64,000 nt of DNA. It comes from Fimbriimonas ginsengisoli Gsoil 348. Its GTDB lineage: Bacteria > Armatimonadota > Fimbriimonadia > Fimbriimonadales > Fimbriimonadaceae. Every line of letters starts with the position of its first letter. Within the stretch, counting starts at the first letter, position 1. A model generated the notes under the pieces. That model did not search any database, was not told the DNA's origin, and saw nothing but the letters and a program-made list of their open reading frames with translations. A program made the translations under genes and the position numbers. Positions 45,300 through 53,891 of this stretch are shown piece after piece. The stretch is from positions 108,997-172,996 of the forward strand of contig CAMCVK010000007.1 of the NCBI GenBank assembly GCA_945881865.1. The letters are read 5' to 3'.

Positions 45300-45773
45300 T
45301 TACTCCGCAAAAACGACCGGCAACCTCCCGGCGCTAACCTTTCGGTCCCATCGAATTCGGTTGGCATACATGCCGAGTCGCGAACCTAGCATTCCCGTGC
45401 CGATGACGAAAGGAGAGAAGCAGAACAGTAGTCCCGTTCCGGTGCTTACTCCAAACCCGACGTAGGCGAAGGCGAGCCAAAAAAAGAGCGGGATGCCGAG
45501 GGCGTACTGGGTATCCGAAAAACGGACGTCGGCCCATATGCCCAGGATCACGGCAGAAAGATAGCCAAGAACAAAAGATAACAAGGGCACCAAAACCAAA
45601 ATTTTATACTCATCACCCCACCCCTCCGCAAGGAGCATGTACCCGCCGAAAGTTGTGATCCCGCCGGATACCAACCCGGATAGCCAGATCAGCCGGGGCG
45701 GGACGACTTTGTGCCGCGCTAGATTGGCGCGGTGGGCCGAAGCCAACGAATCTTTCGCGATTTCCGGCTTCAT
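45300..45773 (-). CDS. Tandem membrane-protein paralogue 2
   Basis: 157 aa. Starts MKPEIAKDSLASAHRANLAR, with IWLSGLVSGGITTFGGYMLL, LSAVILGIWADVRFSDTQYALGI, and ends GMYANRIRWDRKVSAGRLPVVFAE. Start overlaps the stop of paralogue 1 by four bases (ATGA). Unknown role; likely an oligomeric or mixed membrane complex with its paralogues. Confidence 0.75.
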   Translation of the reverse strand: MKPEIAKDSLASAHRANLARHKVVPPRLIWLSGLVSGGITTFGGYMLLAEGWGDEYKILVLVPLLSFVLGYLSAVILGIWADVRFSDTQYALGIPLFFWLAFAYVGFGVSTGTGLLFCFSPFVIGTGMLGSRLGMYANRIRWDRKVSAGRLPVVFAE

Positions 45774-46246
45774 CTGGGCCCCTCTTCAAAAGGAGCGGGA
45801 AGCGAGCCACCAAGCACTTTTCGGTCCCAGCGGAGTTCGTTGGAGTACATGCCAAGTCTCGCCCCCAGAACTCCCAAGAGAAGGGCGAAGGGAGCAATAA
45901 AAATTGACAGGACAGGTCCAATTACCGTGCAGGCGACGACAAGCCAGCAGAGGAGACTGATTGCGACGGCGTGCAGCGTATCGACAAAACGGACATCGGC
46001 CCAGATGCCAAGAATCACGGTGGAAAGCCAGCCAAGCGTGACCGGAATCAAGGCTAACAGCACAAACCCGCCAAGGGAGTAGCTTAGCCATCCCGGCTTC
46101 CACATCTCAAAGGTGGCAAGAGCGGTTGTTCCCGCCGAGAGCCCTGCCGCAAGCCAGATCAACCGGTGCGGCACCACCTTGTACCGCTGCATATTGGCGC
46201 GGTGGGCCGAAGCCAACGCATCTTCTGGTGACTTCGGCCGATTCAT
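45770..46246 (-). CDS. Tandem membrane-protein paralogue 1
   Basis: 158 aa. Starts MNRPKSPEDALASAHRANMQ, with LIWLAAGLSAGTTALATF, LSTVILGIWADVRFVDTLHA and the end LGMYSNELRWDRKVLGGSLP. First of four paralogues; it begins 11 bases after the stop of the transaldolase gene, so the array is probably transcribed with it. Three or four membrane segments, cytoplasmic charged termini. Confidence 0.76.
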   Translation of the reverse strand: MNRPKSPEDALASAHRANMQRYKVVPHRLIWLAAGLSAGTTALATFEMWKPGWLSYSLGGFVLLALIPVTLGWLSTVILGIWADVRFVDTLHAVAISLLCWLVVACTVIGPVLSIFIAPFALLLGVLGARLGMYSNELRWDRKVLGGSLPAPFEEGPR

Positions 46247-46256
46247 CGCGATTACA

Positions 46257-46916
46257 TCAGGGCAGGATCGAGAGTCCGGCCTTGTTCCAGTCGTCCAGGA
46301 ATCGCTTCAGGCCGGCCTCGGTAAGCGGGTGGCCGAAGAGCTGCTCGATGACCTTCAGCGGCATCGTCGAGACGTGCGCGCCGGCCTGAATCGCCTGCAA
46401 AACGTGCAACGGGTGCCGAACGCTGGCCACCAGCACCTGGCTCTCGAAGCCGTAGGTGTCGACCATCGTCACGGTATCGCGCACCGCTTCCATGCCATCG
46501 GTCGAAAGGTCATCGACCCGGCCAACGAAGTTCGAGATGTACGTCGCGCCGGCTTTGGCGGCCAAAAGCGCCTGGCCAACCGTGAACACGAGGGTCACGT
46601 TGGTGCGGATATCGCGCCGAGTGAGCTCGGAAACGAGTCGGATTCCCGGCTCGATGAGCGGAACCTTGACCACGATGTTCTCGGCCCAGGAACTGACTTC
46701 CAACGCTTCGGCAAGCATCGCGTCGTAATCTGTCGCCACGACCTCGGCACTGATGTCCCCGTTCGGAACGAGGCTGCAAATCTCCAGAACCGTTTCCTTG
46801 AACCCGCGACCGCTCTTTGCGATCAGGGTTGGGTTCGTCGTCACGCCATCGAGAATTCCCCATTCGGCGGCACGCGCCACTTCCTTCACGTCACCGGTAT
46901 CGACAAAAAGCTTCAT
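46257..46916 (-). CDS. Transaldolase / fructose-6-phosphate aldolase family protein
   Basis: 219 aa, the length of the short TalC/FSA-type transaldolases. Conserved segments: MKLFVDTGDVKEV, GILDGVTTNPTLIAK, ENIVVKVPL (the Schiff-base lysine near residue 86), TNVTLVFTVGQALLAAKAGATYISNFVGR, and ASVRHPLHVLQAIQAGAHVSTMPLKVI. It acts in the cytoplasm on sugar phosphates of the pentose phosphate pathway; transaldolase and F6P aldolase cannot be separated by eye. A TACAGT box lies 15 bases upstream, leaving a real leader. Four paralogous membrane genes follow. Confidence 0.92.
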   Translation of the reverse strand: MKLFVDTGDVKEVARAAEWGILDGVTTNPTLIAKSGRGFKETVLEICSLVPNGDISAEVVATDYDAMLAEALEVSSWAENIVVKVPLIEPGIRLVSELTRRDIRTNVTLVFTVGQALLAAKAGATYISNFVGRVDDLSTDGMEAVRDTVTMVDTYGFESQVLVASVRHPLHVLQAIQAGAHVSTMPLKVIEQLFGHPLTEAGLKRFLDDWNKAGLSILP

Positions 46917-47338
46917 GTCAGCCGGAGTTTACTGTACGGCACGAGGCAAACCGTTACGCACAGTGAAACGGTCCAAGTTTGATCGCAATTTATCTTCATA
47001 GCAATTTATCATAAGTTTATGAGGATTGTTTCGTTGATGTACCGGAAAAAGGGTACATGCGTTTGACTGCAACTCGCGTCTGAGAGGCGATCTGTAGATG
47101 ACATCGTGCCTATACTAAGGGAAATCATGGACGCCACTGCGGCGCCCAACGGAACTGGGGAGGCCTTTGTTCCCGTCGGGACGTATAATTAGATATACCT
47201 TGATTTTGCCGTTAAACGTCAGGTAGGTTGGTTTTGGACGGGTGAGTACGATCTTCAAATGAAGATAGGCATCAACGGGGCCATTTTGGTCTCGAAGGAT
47301 TTTTTCACCAACACCTGCACCGAGGAACTCGGACAAAA
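46917..47338. other. Intergenic region with one possible 21-codon ORF
   Basis: AT-richer than surroundings (e.g. GCAATTTATC repeated at 46983 and 47000). A short plus-strand frame at 47127-47192 (MDATAAPNGTGEAFVPVGTY, then N) is preceded by AAGGGA and a TATACT box, so it may be a leader peptide or nothing. No RNA gene recognised. Confidence 0.3.
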
Positions 47339-47875
47339 ATGAAAGCTCGCATTCTCATTCTGGCCCTCACGGCCATCGCTGCCTCTTCCCAGGCATCTTT
47401 CATCAGAATCACCCAAACCCTACCGGAATTCCGCAGCTGGAACCTAACCGAGTTCAGCCCGTGGACGGCCGAAATTCCCGTATATGGCACCTTCTCCTTA
47501 GATGAAGCAGACGGAATCGTACAACCCTTCCTCCCGGGGGACTACGTAACTGATGAGTACTTCACTGCCTCGTTCATCGCACCGGAGACCGAGCCGAACG
47601 GCGGTCGGGACGGCTTCGTTGGAGCGGGAGTTCGTACCGGCAGAATCGGCACGATTCTCCTCAGCGTCCATCGACCGGAAATATTTCGTTACGGGGACTA
47701 CCCCTTAATTATTCTTCCTGGAGACGGCCTAGACTGGGACGATTATAGTGGGTCTCCTGAACTTTGGGTACGCCACGTGCCATGGCAGCCAGGGCCGCCG
47801 CCGGTGCCAGAACCGGCGAGCCTCGCCGTTCTGGGCGTCGGAGCCCTTGCCCTTCTTCGCCGCCGAAAGCGATAA
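47339..47875 (+). CDS. PEP-CTERM sorted exoprotein, copy 1
   Basis: 178 aa. Signal peptide about 1-19 (ILILALTAIAASSQA), a beta-rich body of about 135 residues, and a C-terminal PEP-CTERM signal: VPEPASLAVLGVGALALL then RRRKR. Such tails are cut by an exosortase and are typical of proteins moved to the outer surface or exopolysaccharide. The body (e.g. FTASFIAPETEP, GAGVRTGRIGTILLSVHRPE) is of no known family. It is almost the same, in protein and DNA, as the next gene. Confidence 0.85.
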   Translation: MKARILILALTAIAASSQASFIRITQTLPEFRSWNLTEFSPWTAEIPVYGTFSLDEADGIVQPFLPGDYVTDEYFTASFIAPETEPNGGRDGFVGAGVRTGRIGTILLSVHRPEIFRYGDYPLIILPGDGLDWDDYSGSPELWVRHVPWQPGPPPVPEPASLAVLGVGALALLRRRKR

Positions 47876-47977
47876 ACCCAAAATCGATGCCCTTGACGAG
47901 GTGACGATTCCGAAGGACGGGAAGCTCACCCTTTTCTCCGACCTATCTGGATCTTGGATCCGATTTTGAAAACCGCA

Positions 47978-48517
47978 ATGAAAACTCCCATCCTCATTCT
48001 GGCCCTCACGGCCATCGCTGCCTCTTCCCAGGCATCGTTCATCAATATCACCCAAACCCTGCCGGAAATCCGCAGCTGGAACTCAACCGAGCTCAGCCCG
48101 TGGACGGCCGAAATTCCCGTTTACGGCACCTTTTCCTTAGATGAAGGAGACGGAATCGCAAAACCCTTCCTCCTGGGGAACTACGAATTTGATGAGTATT
48201 TCACTGCCTCGTTCATCGCACCAGAGACCGAGCCGAACAGCGGATGGGACGGCTTTGTTGGAGCGGGAGTTCGTACCGGCAGAATCGGCACCATTCTCCT
48301 CAGCGTCCATCGGCCAGATAAATTTCGTTACGGGGACTACCCCTTACTTGTTCGCCCAGGAATCGCGGGCCGAGCCTGGGACGATATAGATGGTGCCTCC
48401 GATCTTTGGGTACGCCACGTGCCATGGCAGCCAGGACCGCCGCCGGTGCCAGAACCGGCAAGCCTCGCCGTTCTTGGCGTAGGAGCGCTTGCCCTTCTTC
48501 GCCGCCGAAAGCGATAA
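47978..48517 (+). CDS. PEP-CTERM sorted exoprotein, copy 2
   Basis: 179 aa from ATG 47978. Same plan as copy 1: signal peptide, ITQTLPEIRSWNSTELSPWT, YGTFSLDEGDGI, the identical PEP-CTERM tail. Differences cluster in two windows (KPFLLGNYEFDEY versus QPFLPGDYVTDEY, and LVRPGIAGRAWDDIDGASDL versus IILPGDGLDWDDYSGSPEL). The duplication includes the whole reading frame but not the 5' region, so copy 2 may depend on read-through from copy 1. Confidence 0.85.
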   Translation: MKTPILILALTAIAASSQASFINITQTLPEIRSWNSTELSPWTAEIPVYGTFSLDEGDGIAKPFLLGNYEFDEYFTASFIAPETEPNSGWDGFVGAGVRTGRIGTILLSVHRPDKFRYGDYPLLVRPGIAGRAWDDIDGASDLWVRHVPWQPGPPPVPEPASLAVLGVGALALLRRRKR

Positions 48518-48545
48518 ACCCACGGATCCCGGCTAACCTTTAGCC

Positions 48546-49853
48546 ATGCCATCCATCGGTAGTCCGTTCGATACCATCGTCGCGCCGATCACGGGAGCCG
48601 GCCCGGCGGCGGTCGCGGCGGTGCGCATCAGCGGACCGGAGGCTTTCGCCATCGCGGCGAAGGTCTTTTCGCCGTTTGACGCGCCGGAGCCAATGCGGGC
48701 CCGGTACGGGAAGTTTTATCACGGCGACGACGGACTGGCGCTTCCGTTTGCCGCCGGACACAGCTACACCGGCGACGAAACGGTGGAGCTGTTTGTGCAC
48801 GGCTCGCCGGTTTCCGTTCGTTTGCTCATCGAGGGTTGCCTCGCCGCCGGAGCACGCTTGGCCGAGCCCGGCGAATTCACCCAGCGTGCGTTTTTGAACG
48901 GTCGCATCGACCTAGCGCAAGCTGAATCGGTCGCCGAAACCATCGCTGCCCAAAGCGAGGCGCACTTCCGCCGGGCGACGGAAAACCTTTCGGGCGCGCT
49001 CTCACGAGAGATTCGTGCATTGCGCGAGGCGGCACTGACCGAGCTTGCCCACCTGGAAGCCAGCGTGGACTTCAGCGAAGAGATCGGTGAATATGACCTT
49101 TCGCGGGCGAAGGACATGTTCTCGCAAGGCTATGGGGTGCTGGGCAGGCTCCTGGAATCCGCCCGCGGCTCGCGAATCTTGCGGAGCGGGTTCCGCGTGA
49201 GCCTGGCCGGGCGACCGAACGTCGGCAAGTCTTCCCTGCTGAACGCCTTGCTGCGCAGCGACCGGGCGATCGTCACCGAGATTCCGGGCACGACGCGGGA
49301 TGTCATCCGCGAGGCGATTGAGATCGAGGGAGTTCAGGTCATCCTCTCGGATACGGCGGGCCTACGCGATACGGCAGACGCCGTCGAGGAAATCGGAATT
49401 TCAAGGACGGGCGAAGAAATCGCCTCCGCCGACTTAACCTTCTATTTGTACGACGGAAGCATCGGATGGACCCCGGAAGACGAGCGATGGTGCCCGACGG
49501 AAAGCGTTTGGCGGATCGCGACGAAGTGCGACCTCCCCACGTTCCAACCGACGGATGACCGCCGGCTTTCGACCGTCACCGGCGAAGGAATCCCCGAGAT
49601 TCTGGCGGAACTTGCCCGCATGCTGGAAGAATTGACCCCGCCGATTCTCATTACGGACCGGCATCGCGAGCACCTGATGGCCGCCGAGGGCTTTGCGCTG
49701 GAAGGACTTACGGTGTCTTGTTTGGTCACGACGCCCGACCTCGTTTCGGTTTGCCTCAACGAATACATCAACGCCCTCGGCAAGATTTCGGGGGAAACCA
49801 GCGGTCCAGACATGCTCACGGAGATCTTCTCGCGGTTCTGCCTGGGCAAGTAA
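48546..49853 (+). CDS. mnmE: tRNA modification GTPase MnmE (TrmE)
   Basis: 435 aa, slightly short for the family (about 450). N-terminal tetrahydrofolate-binding domain with [22 protein letters not shown] and [37 protein letters not shown] domain motifs [24 protein letters not shown], and TKCD; the C-terminus ends FCLGK, the invariant cysteine motif. With MnmG it modifies wobble uridine. A TAACCT sequence six bases before ATG suggests a leaderless start. Confidence 0.95.
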   Translation: MPSIGSPFDTIVAPITGAGPAAVAAVRISGPEAFAIAAKVFSPFDAPEPMRARYGKFYHGDDGLALPFAAGHSYTGDETVELFVHGSPVSVRLLIEGCLAAGARLAEPGEFTQRAFLNGRIDLAQAESVAETIAAQSEAHFRRATENLSGALSREIRALREAALTELAHLEASVDFSEEIGEYDLSRAKDMFSQGYGVLGRLLESARGSRILRSGFRVSLAGRPNVGKSSLLNALLRSDRAIVTEIPGTTRDVIREAIEIEGVQVILSDTAGLRDTADAVEEIGISRTGEEIASADLTFYLYDGSIGWTPEDERWCPTESVWRIATKCDLPTFQPTDDRRLSTVTGEGIPEILAELARMLEELTPPILITDRHREHLMAAEGFALEGLTVSCLVTTPDLVSVCLNEYINALGKISGETSGPDMLTEIFSRFCLGK

Positions 49854-49893
49854 AAGGTATCCTTCAAAAGTATTCAATTACACACGGGCTCGG

Positions 49894-49932
49894 TCGTGCC
49901 AAGGGGTCTCGCAAATGCGAGCATCGGCACGA
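49894..49932 (+). promoter_or_regulatory. Structured leader upstream of rpsB
   Basis: A nested hairpin: outer stem TCGTGCC/GGCACGA (49894-49900, 49926-49932) and inner stem CTCGCA-AA-TGCGAG (49908-49921). It lies just before GGAGG and the rpsB start, where S2 autoregulatory leaders occur in several phyla, so it is a candidate S2-binding leader. Confidence 0.4.
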
Positions 49933-49968
49933 AATTCAACCGCTCCCGGAGGAAAAACCCACAAGCAC

Positions 49969-50784
49969 ATGACAGAACTAAGCATGAAAGAGCTTCTGGA
50001 GTCGGGCGTCCACTTTGGACACCAAACCCGACGCTGGAACCCGAAGATGAAGCGCTATATCTATGGCGCGCGCAACGGCATCTACATCATCGACCTGCAC
50101 CAGACCATTAAGCTGTTCGAAGATGCCCTCAACTACGTGAAGAAGATCGCAGAAGATGGCGGAACCGTTCTCTTCGTCGGCACCAAGAAGCAGGCCCAGG
50201 CCGCCATCAAGGAAGCTGCCGAGCGCAGCGGCCAGTACTACATCGCCGAGCGATGGCTTGGCGGAACGCTGACCAACTGGAAGACCATCCAGGGCCGCGT
50301 GAACCGACTGAAAGAGCTTGACCGAATGGACGCCGAGGGCTACCTCGACCGACTTCCGAAGAAAGAAGCCCTGAAGCGACGCCAAGAGCGCGACGAACTG
50401 AACCGATTCCTAGGCGGAATCCGCAACATGACCGCCATGCCGGCCCTCATGTTCGTGGTTGACCTCAACAAAGAGTCGATCGCGATTGCCGAAGCCAAGA
50501 AGCTGAAGATTCCCATCGTCGCCATCGTCGACACCAACTGCGACCCGGACCTCGTGGACGTGGTCATTCCGGGCAACGACGACGCGATCCGCGCGATCCG
50601 CTTGGTCACGCAGAAGATCAGCGACGTCATTCTGGAAGCCCGACCGCTCAGCGAGAGCATCACGGAAGGCATCACCGGAGACGCGGCCGTGATCGACGAG
50701 ACCGACCCGAACCTCGACCAGGCGATTCCGGTCGACGACGAATTCCTCAAGGCCTTCGGAGCTACCGAGGAAGTAAAGAGCTAA
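49969..50784 (+). CDS. rpsB: 30S ribosomal protein S2
   Basis: 271 aa from ATG 49969. Typical start [38 protein letters not shown] in homologues (seen here as [18 protein letters not shown], then GIYIIDL), plus [34 protein letters not shown] and [18 protein letters not shown] at 49948-49952 is 16 bases away, a long spacing; ATG 49984 is a possible alternative. First gene of rpsB-tsf, two bases before tsf. Confidence 0.96.
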   Translation: MTELSMKELLESGVHFGHQTRRWNPKMKRYIYGARNGIYIIDLHQTIKLFEDALNYVKKIAEDGGTVLFVGTKKQAQAAIKEAAERSGQYYIAERWLGGTLTNWKTIQGRVNRLKELDRMDAEGYLDRLPKKEALKRRQERDELNRFLGGIRNMTAMPALMFVVDLNKESIAIAEAKKLKIPIVAIVDTNCDPDLVDVVIPGNDDAIRAIRLVTQKISDVILEARPLSESITEGITGDAAVIDETDPNLDQAIPVDDEFLKAFGATEEVKS

Positions 50785-50786
50785 CC

Positions 50787-51623
50787 ATGGCGAACTACAC
50801 CGCAGCAGACGTAAAGAAACTTCGAGAAGAGACCGACGCGCCGATGATGGAGTGCAAAAGCGCGCTAGAAGAGGCCGAAGGCGACTTCGCCCGGGCGAAG
50901 GAAATCCTTCGCGAGAAGGGCAAGGCGGCCGCCGGCAAGAAAGTTGGCCGTGCCACCGGAGCCGGCGTGGTTGCCTTCGCCGCCAGCGAAGACAAGCTCA
51001 CGCTTGCGGGCGTTGTGGTGGAAAGCGAAACCGACTTCGTTTCGGGGAACCCAAAGTTCATCGAAATGTCTCAGGGCGTGGCGAACTACGTGCTCGCCAA
51101 CGGCGCGCCGGAAGGCAACCCGCAGGACGACCCGAAGCTGAAGGAATTGGCCGAGGAGATCGTTGCCCAGTTCCGCGAGAACGTCATCATCACGAAGGCG
51201 GTTCGCGTGACGTCCGATGCACCGGTGGCCTTCTACCTGCACCACAACCGCCAGAAGGGCGCCCTCGTGGTTTCCTCCGGCGAATTTGCGGGCACGGAAG
51301 CCATCCGAAAGGTCGCGGTGCACATCGTTTCGATTCCGCCGGAAGTCCTCTCGAAGGATCAGCTCTCGCAAGAGAAGCTGGCCGCCGAGCTTGAGATCGA
51401 GACCCAGCGCGCCCTCAACGAAGGCAAGCCGGAGAACGTCGCCAAGAACATCGCGCAAGGCCGCGTGAACAAGGAGTTCGTGAAGCGAATCGTGCTTCTT
51501 GAGCAGCCTTGGTACATCGAGCCGAGCAAGTCGGTCTCGACGTACCTCAGCGAGGACGCAAAGGGAACCTCGGTTACCGCGTTCGACTACTTCAGCATCG
51601 GCGGCAACGCCCCGGTTGAGTAA
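50787..51623 (+). CDS. tsf: Translation elongation factor Ts
   Basis: 278 aa. N-terminal UBA-like part KKLREETDAPMMECKSALEEA, then the EF-Tu binding motif ETDFVSGNPKF (usually TDFVARN) and HIVSIPPEVLSKDQL, and the C-terminal segment LLEQPWYIEPSKSV, which matches the usual LLEQPFVKD segment. It recycles EF-Tu-GDP. Followed at once by a strong terminator. Confidence 0.96.
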   Translation: MANYTAADVKKLREETDAPMMECKSALEEAEGDFARAKEILREKGKAAAGKKVGRATGAGVVAFAASEDKLTLAGVVVESETDFVSGNPKFIEMSQGVANYVLANGAPEGNPQDDPKLKELAEEIVAQFRENVIITKAVRVTSDAPVAFYLHHNRQKGALVVSSGEFAGTEAIRKVAVHIVSIPPEVLSKDQLSQEKLAAELEIETQRALNEGKPENVAKNIAQGRVNKEFVKRIVLLEQPWYIEPSKSVSTYLSEDAKGTSVTAFDYFSIGGNAPVE

Positions 51624-51633
51624 GTCTCAATTG

Positions 51634-51663
51634 CCCCTCGACCTCGGTCGAGGGGCTTTTTTG
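51634..51663 (+). terminator. Intrinsic terminator of rpsB-tsf
   Basis: CCCCTCGACC-TC-GGTCGAGGGG, ten base pairs, then CTTTTTTG. Confidence 0.9.
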
Positions 51664-51666
51664 TGC

Positions 51667-52215
51667 TTAAGGTGCCTGCCGGACGCGCCGGTAGAGATCG
51701 TCCACCCGTAGGGCGACTCCCGCCGCAGTGAATTCGTCTCCGGCAAGGAACACCTCGAGGAGCCAACCCGAGCCGCTTCTTGTATAGCGCTCTATGCGGA
51801 CAAGATCCTGCGAGACGAATACTATTTCGGTCAGGCTGGGGATCGTGGCGTACTCGTCGAATTTCACGCCGCGGTCGTAGCTTTCGGTCGAGGGCGAAAG
51901 CACCTCGACCACCAGAGCTGGGTTCAGCAGAGTGGTCTGGTTATCCGTAAATATTGGATCGCACGCGACCGAGACGTCAGGGTAGAAGTAATTTCCGCGC
52001 GGGTTGCGAACTCTCGTTTCCGATGAGAATCCCTCGCAAGAGGCCTCGGCGAGGCCGGTATGCAAGGCGCTGCCAACGGAAATAAGCAATCGGCTGTGAT
52101 GCGCCGTGCCGCCCGACATCATCCGGACCTCGCCGTTAATGTACTCGTGACGAGTCTCGGCTACTTCCTCCCGCGCCAGATACTCCTCCACCGAAACGAA
52201 CGGAACTGCGACCAC
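51667..52215 (-). CDS. Uma2 family endonuclease-like protein, copy 1
   Basis: 182 aa from GTG 52215. The Uma2 (DUF820) family has a PD-(D/E)XK fold; here YLAREEVAETRHEYINGEV, YFYPDVSVAC (the Asp), and LVVEVLSPSTESYDRGVKFDEY (the ExK-type pair E...K) are intact. The role of these proteins is unknown; they are numerous in cyanobacteria and Armatimonadota. A perfect TATAAT box (52223-52228) ends seven bases before GTG. Nearly identical flanks with copy 2, with a diverged middle (about residues 38-70). Confidence 0.88.
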   Translation of the reverse strand: MVAVPFVSVEEYLAREEVAETRHEYINGEVRMMSGGTAHHSRLLISVGSALHTGLAEASCEGFSSETRVRNPRGNYFYPDVSVACDPIFTDNQTTLLNPALVVEVLSPSTESYDRGVKFDEYATIPSLTEIVFVSQDLVRIERYTRSGSGWLLEVFLAGDEFTAAGVALRVDDLYRRVRQAP

Positions 52216-52222
52216 TTCCTAA

Positions 52223-52228
52223 ATTATA
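52223..52228 (-). promoter_or_regulatory. -10 box for leaderless Uma2 copy 1
   Basis: TATAAT, seven bases before GTG 52215. Confidence 0.5.
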
Positions 52229-52294
52229 CGAACGAACCGCCCGAAACCAAACCTATTGCCGGCACCTCGACGAGGAAGATTGAATGAGGGCGAC

Positions 52295-52843
52295 TCAGGC
52301 GGCGAGGCGAACGCGGGAGTAGAGGTCGTCCACCCGCAGTGCGACCCCCGCTGCTGTGAATTCGTCTCCGGCAAGGAACACTTCGAGGAGCCAGCCCGAG
52401 CCGCTTCTCGTATAGCGTTCAATGCGGACGAGATCCTGCGAGACGAAAACAATTTCAGTCAGGCTAGGGATCGTAGCGTACTCGTCGAATTTCACGCCAC
52501 GGTCGTAGCTTTCGGTCGAGGGCGAAAGCACCTCGACCACCAGAACTGGGTTCAGCAAAGTCGTCTGGTTGTCCGCGTAAATCGGCCCACAAGCGACCGA
52601 AACATCCGGATAGAAGTAGTTCCCGCGAGAATTGCGAACCCGCATATCGCTGGAGTAGGCAGTACAAGACGGCTCTCTAAGGCCAGACTGAACTTTCCCG
52701 GAAATGTTGACGCTCAGGATGCTGTGGTTTGCCGTGCCGCCCGACATCATCCGGACCTCGCCGTTAATGTACTCGTGACGAGTCTCGGCGACTTCCTCCC
52801 GCGCCAGATACTCCTCCACCGAAACGAACGGAACCACCGCCAT
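52295..52843 (-). CDS. Uma2 family endonuclease-like protein, copy 2
   Basis: 182 aa from ATG 52843. Same catalytic segments as copy 1 (YFYPDVSVAC; VLVVEVLSPSTE; GVKFDEY). The first 37 and last 105 residues are almost the same as copy 1; the middle (NHSILSVNISGKVQSGLREPSC versus HHSRLLISVGSALHTGLAEASC in the other, in parts) is different. A TATACT box (52850-52855) ends six bases before ATG. Confidence 0.88.
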   Translation of the reverse strand: MAVVPFVSVEEYLAREEVAETRHEYINGEVRMMSGGTANHSILSVNISGKVQSGLREPSCTAYSSDMRVRNSRGNYFYPDVSVACGPIYADNQTTLLNPVLVVEVLSPSTESYDRGVKFDEYATIPSLTEIVFVSQDLVRIERYTRSGSGWLLEVFLAGDEFTAAGVALRVDDLYSRVRLAA

Positions 52844-52849
52844 GATCAA

Positions 52850-52855
52850 AGTATA
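52850..52855 (-). promoter_or_regulatory. -10 box for leaderless Uma2 copy 2
   Basis: TATACT, six bases before ATG 52843. Confidence 0.5.
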
Positions 52856-52914
52856 CGAACAAAACGGCCCAAAGCAGGCCGACCGGTAATGGCTTCAACC
52901 GGTAACATCACGTC

Positions 52915-53889
52915 ATGATCTTGGAGGCCGAAGGCGTCGCGGAGCTGCGGAGTTTTTGCGAGCGGGCGCGCGACCTCCGGGGCAGTTCGGCTCCCATCAA
53001 GCCTGCCCATCGTATCAAATTTCACTGGCCGCCGCATCCGGTTTCCTATTCCTACAACGTTCACGTGAGCGACTGGACCGGCCAGGCGCGCTTTGAAGCC
53101 TACGGCGAGACCTTCGCGGTCGAGGTAGCCCGCACTCCGTTTGGCGTGTTCGGTCGGTGCCAAACCATCTGGCACGAAGACCGTGGCGACAGCATTGAGG
53201 ACATGCTGGCGAACCTTCGCAAAAGCTCCGAAGTCCTGTTCCGCCGCCAGCTCACGATCAACCACACGCTGGAGCGGCCGGGCCGATTCATCGGCCATAT
53301 CTCGGAGCTGCCCTCACTCGATCTGCTGAAGCTGACCTACTGCGAGGATCGCGACGTGGCGCACGAAGCCCGCACCGCCATCGAGGCGCACGCCAGCGAG
53401 CCGTTTTGGCTGCCGCTGTTTATCGCTGTTTTGCGCGATGAGCTCCACCCGTTCCGACGCATCGCGCAGTGGTGCGTCTTGGACCTGTTTGAAGCCTTGC
53501 CGACATTCGTGCGGGACACCGAGCGCGAAGCCGAAGCCGTTGCTGCGATCAAAGCCCTCATTTGGGATGCGCCGGACGACTACGCCCGGACCATCTACAA
53601 GGCCGGCGTCGTGCTTGGCGGGCACATTCCCGACCCTTTCGGTGCCGTCGCGTTGATCGAGTGCCTCGACGCGCCGAGCCGCATCGGACGGCGCAGCGCG
53701 ATCCACGGGCTGTTCCATGTGGTGGAATGGATGCCAGAGATGTCGGAAACCGTGGTCTCCGCCCTCAGGCTGAGCGCCCAGTCCGACCCGGAGCCGATTC
53801 TTCGCGACTTCGCCGCCGCCATGGCAAACGACATCGAAGCCGGCGAAACCGATCACGTTGTTGAACCTGTGTTTCCTGAAGAGAACTGA
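52915..53889 (+). CDS. Helical-repeat protein of unknown function
   Basis: 324 aa, soluble, no signal. An N-terminal beta part (FHWPPHPVSYSYNVHVSDW, FEAYGETFAVEVARTPFG VFG) is followed from about residue 130 by helical repeats of HEAT type (SLDLLKLTYCEDRDVAHEARTAI, ALIECLDAPSRIGRRSAIHGL, TVVSALRLSAQSDPEPILRDFA in pieces). It probably binds another protein. A TAACAT box ends six bases before ATG (leaderless). The dacB gene begins two bases after its stop. Confidence 0.7.
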   Translation: MILEAEGVAELRSFCERARDLRGSSAPIKPAHRIKFHWPPHPVSYSYNVHVSDWTGQARFEAYGETFAVEVARTPFGVFGRCQTIWHEDRGDSIEDMLANLRKSSEVLFRRQLTINHTLERPGRFIGHISELPSLDLLKLTYCEDRDVAHEARTAIEAHASEPFWLPLFIAVLRDELHPFRRIAQWCVLDLFEALPTFVRDTEREAEAVAAIKALIWDAPDDYARTIYKAGVVLGGHIPDPFGAVALIECLDAPSRIGRRSAIHGLFHVVEWMPEMSETVVSALRLSAQSDPEPILRDFAAAMANDIEAGETDHVVEPVFPEEN

Positions 53890-53891
53890 CG

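Noticed and set aside
47115..47336. 73-codon minus-strand frame from TTG
   Set aside because: No ribosome site, no homology, and it would run from the start region of the PEP-CTERM gene; kept only as a remote possibility.
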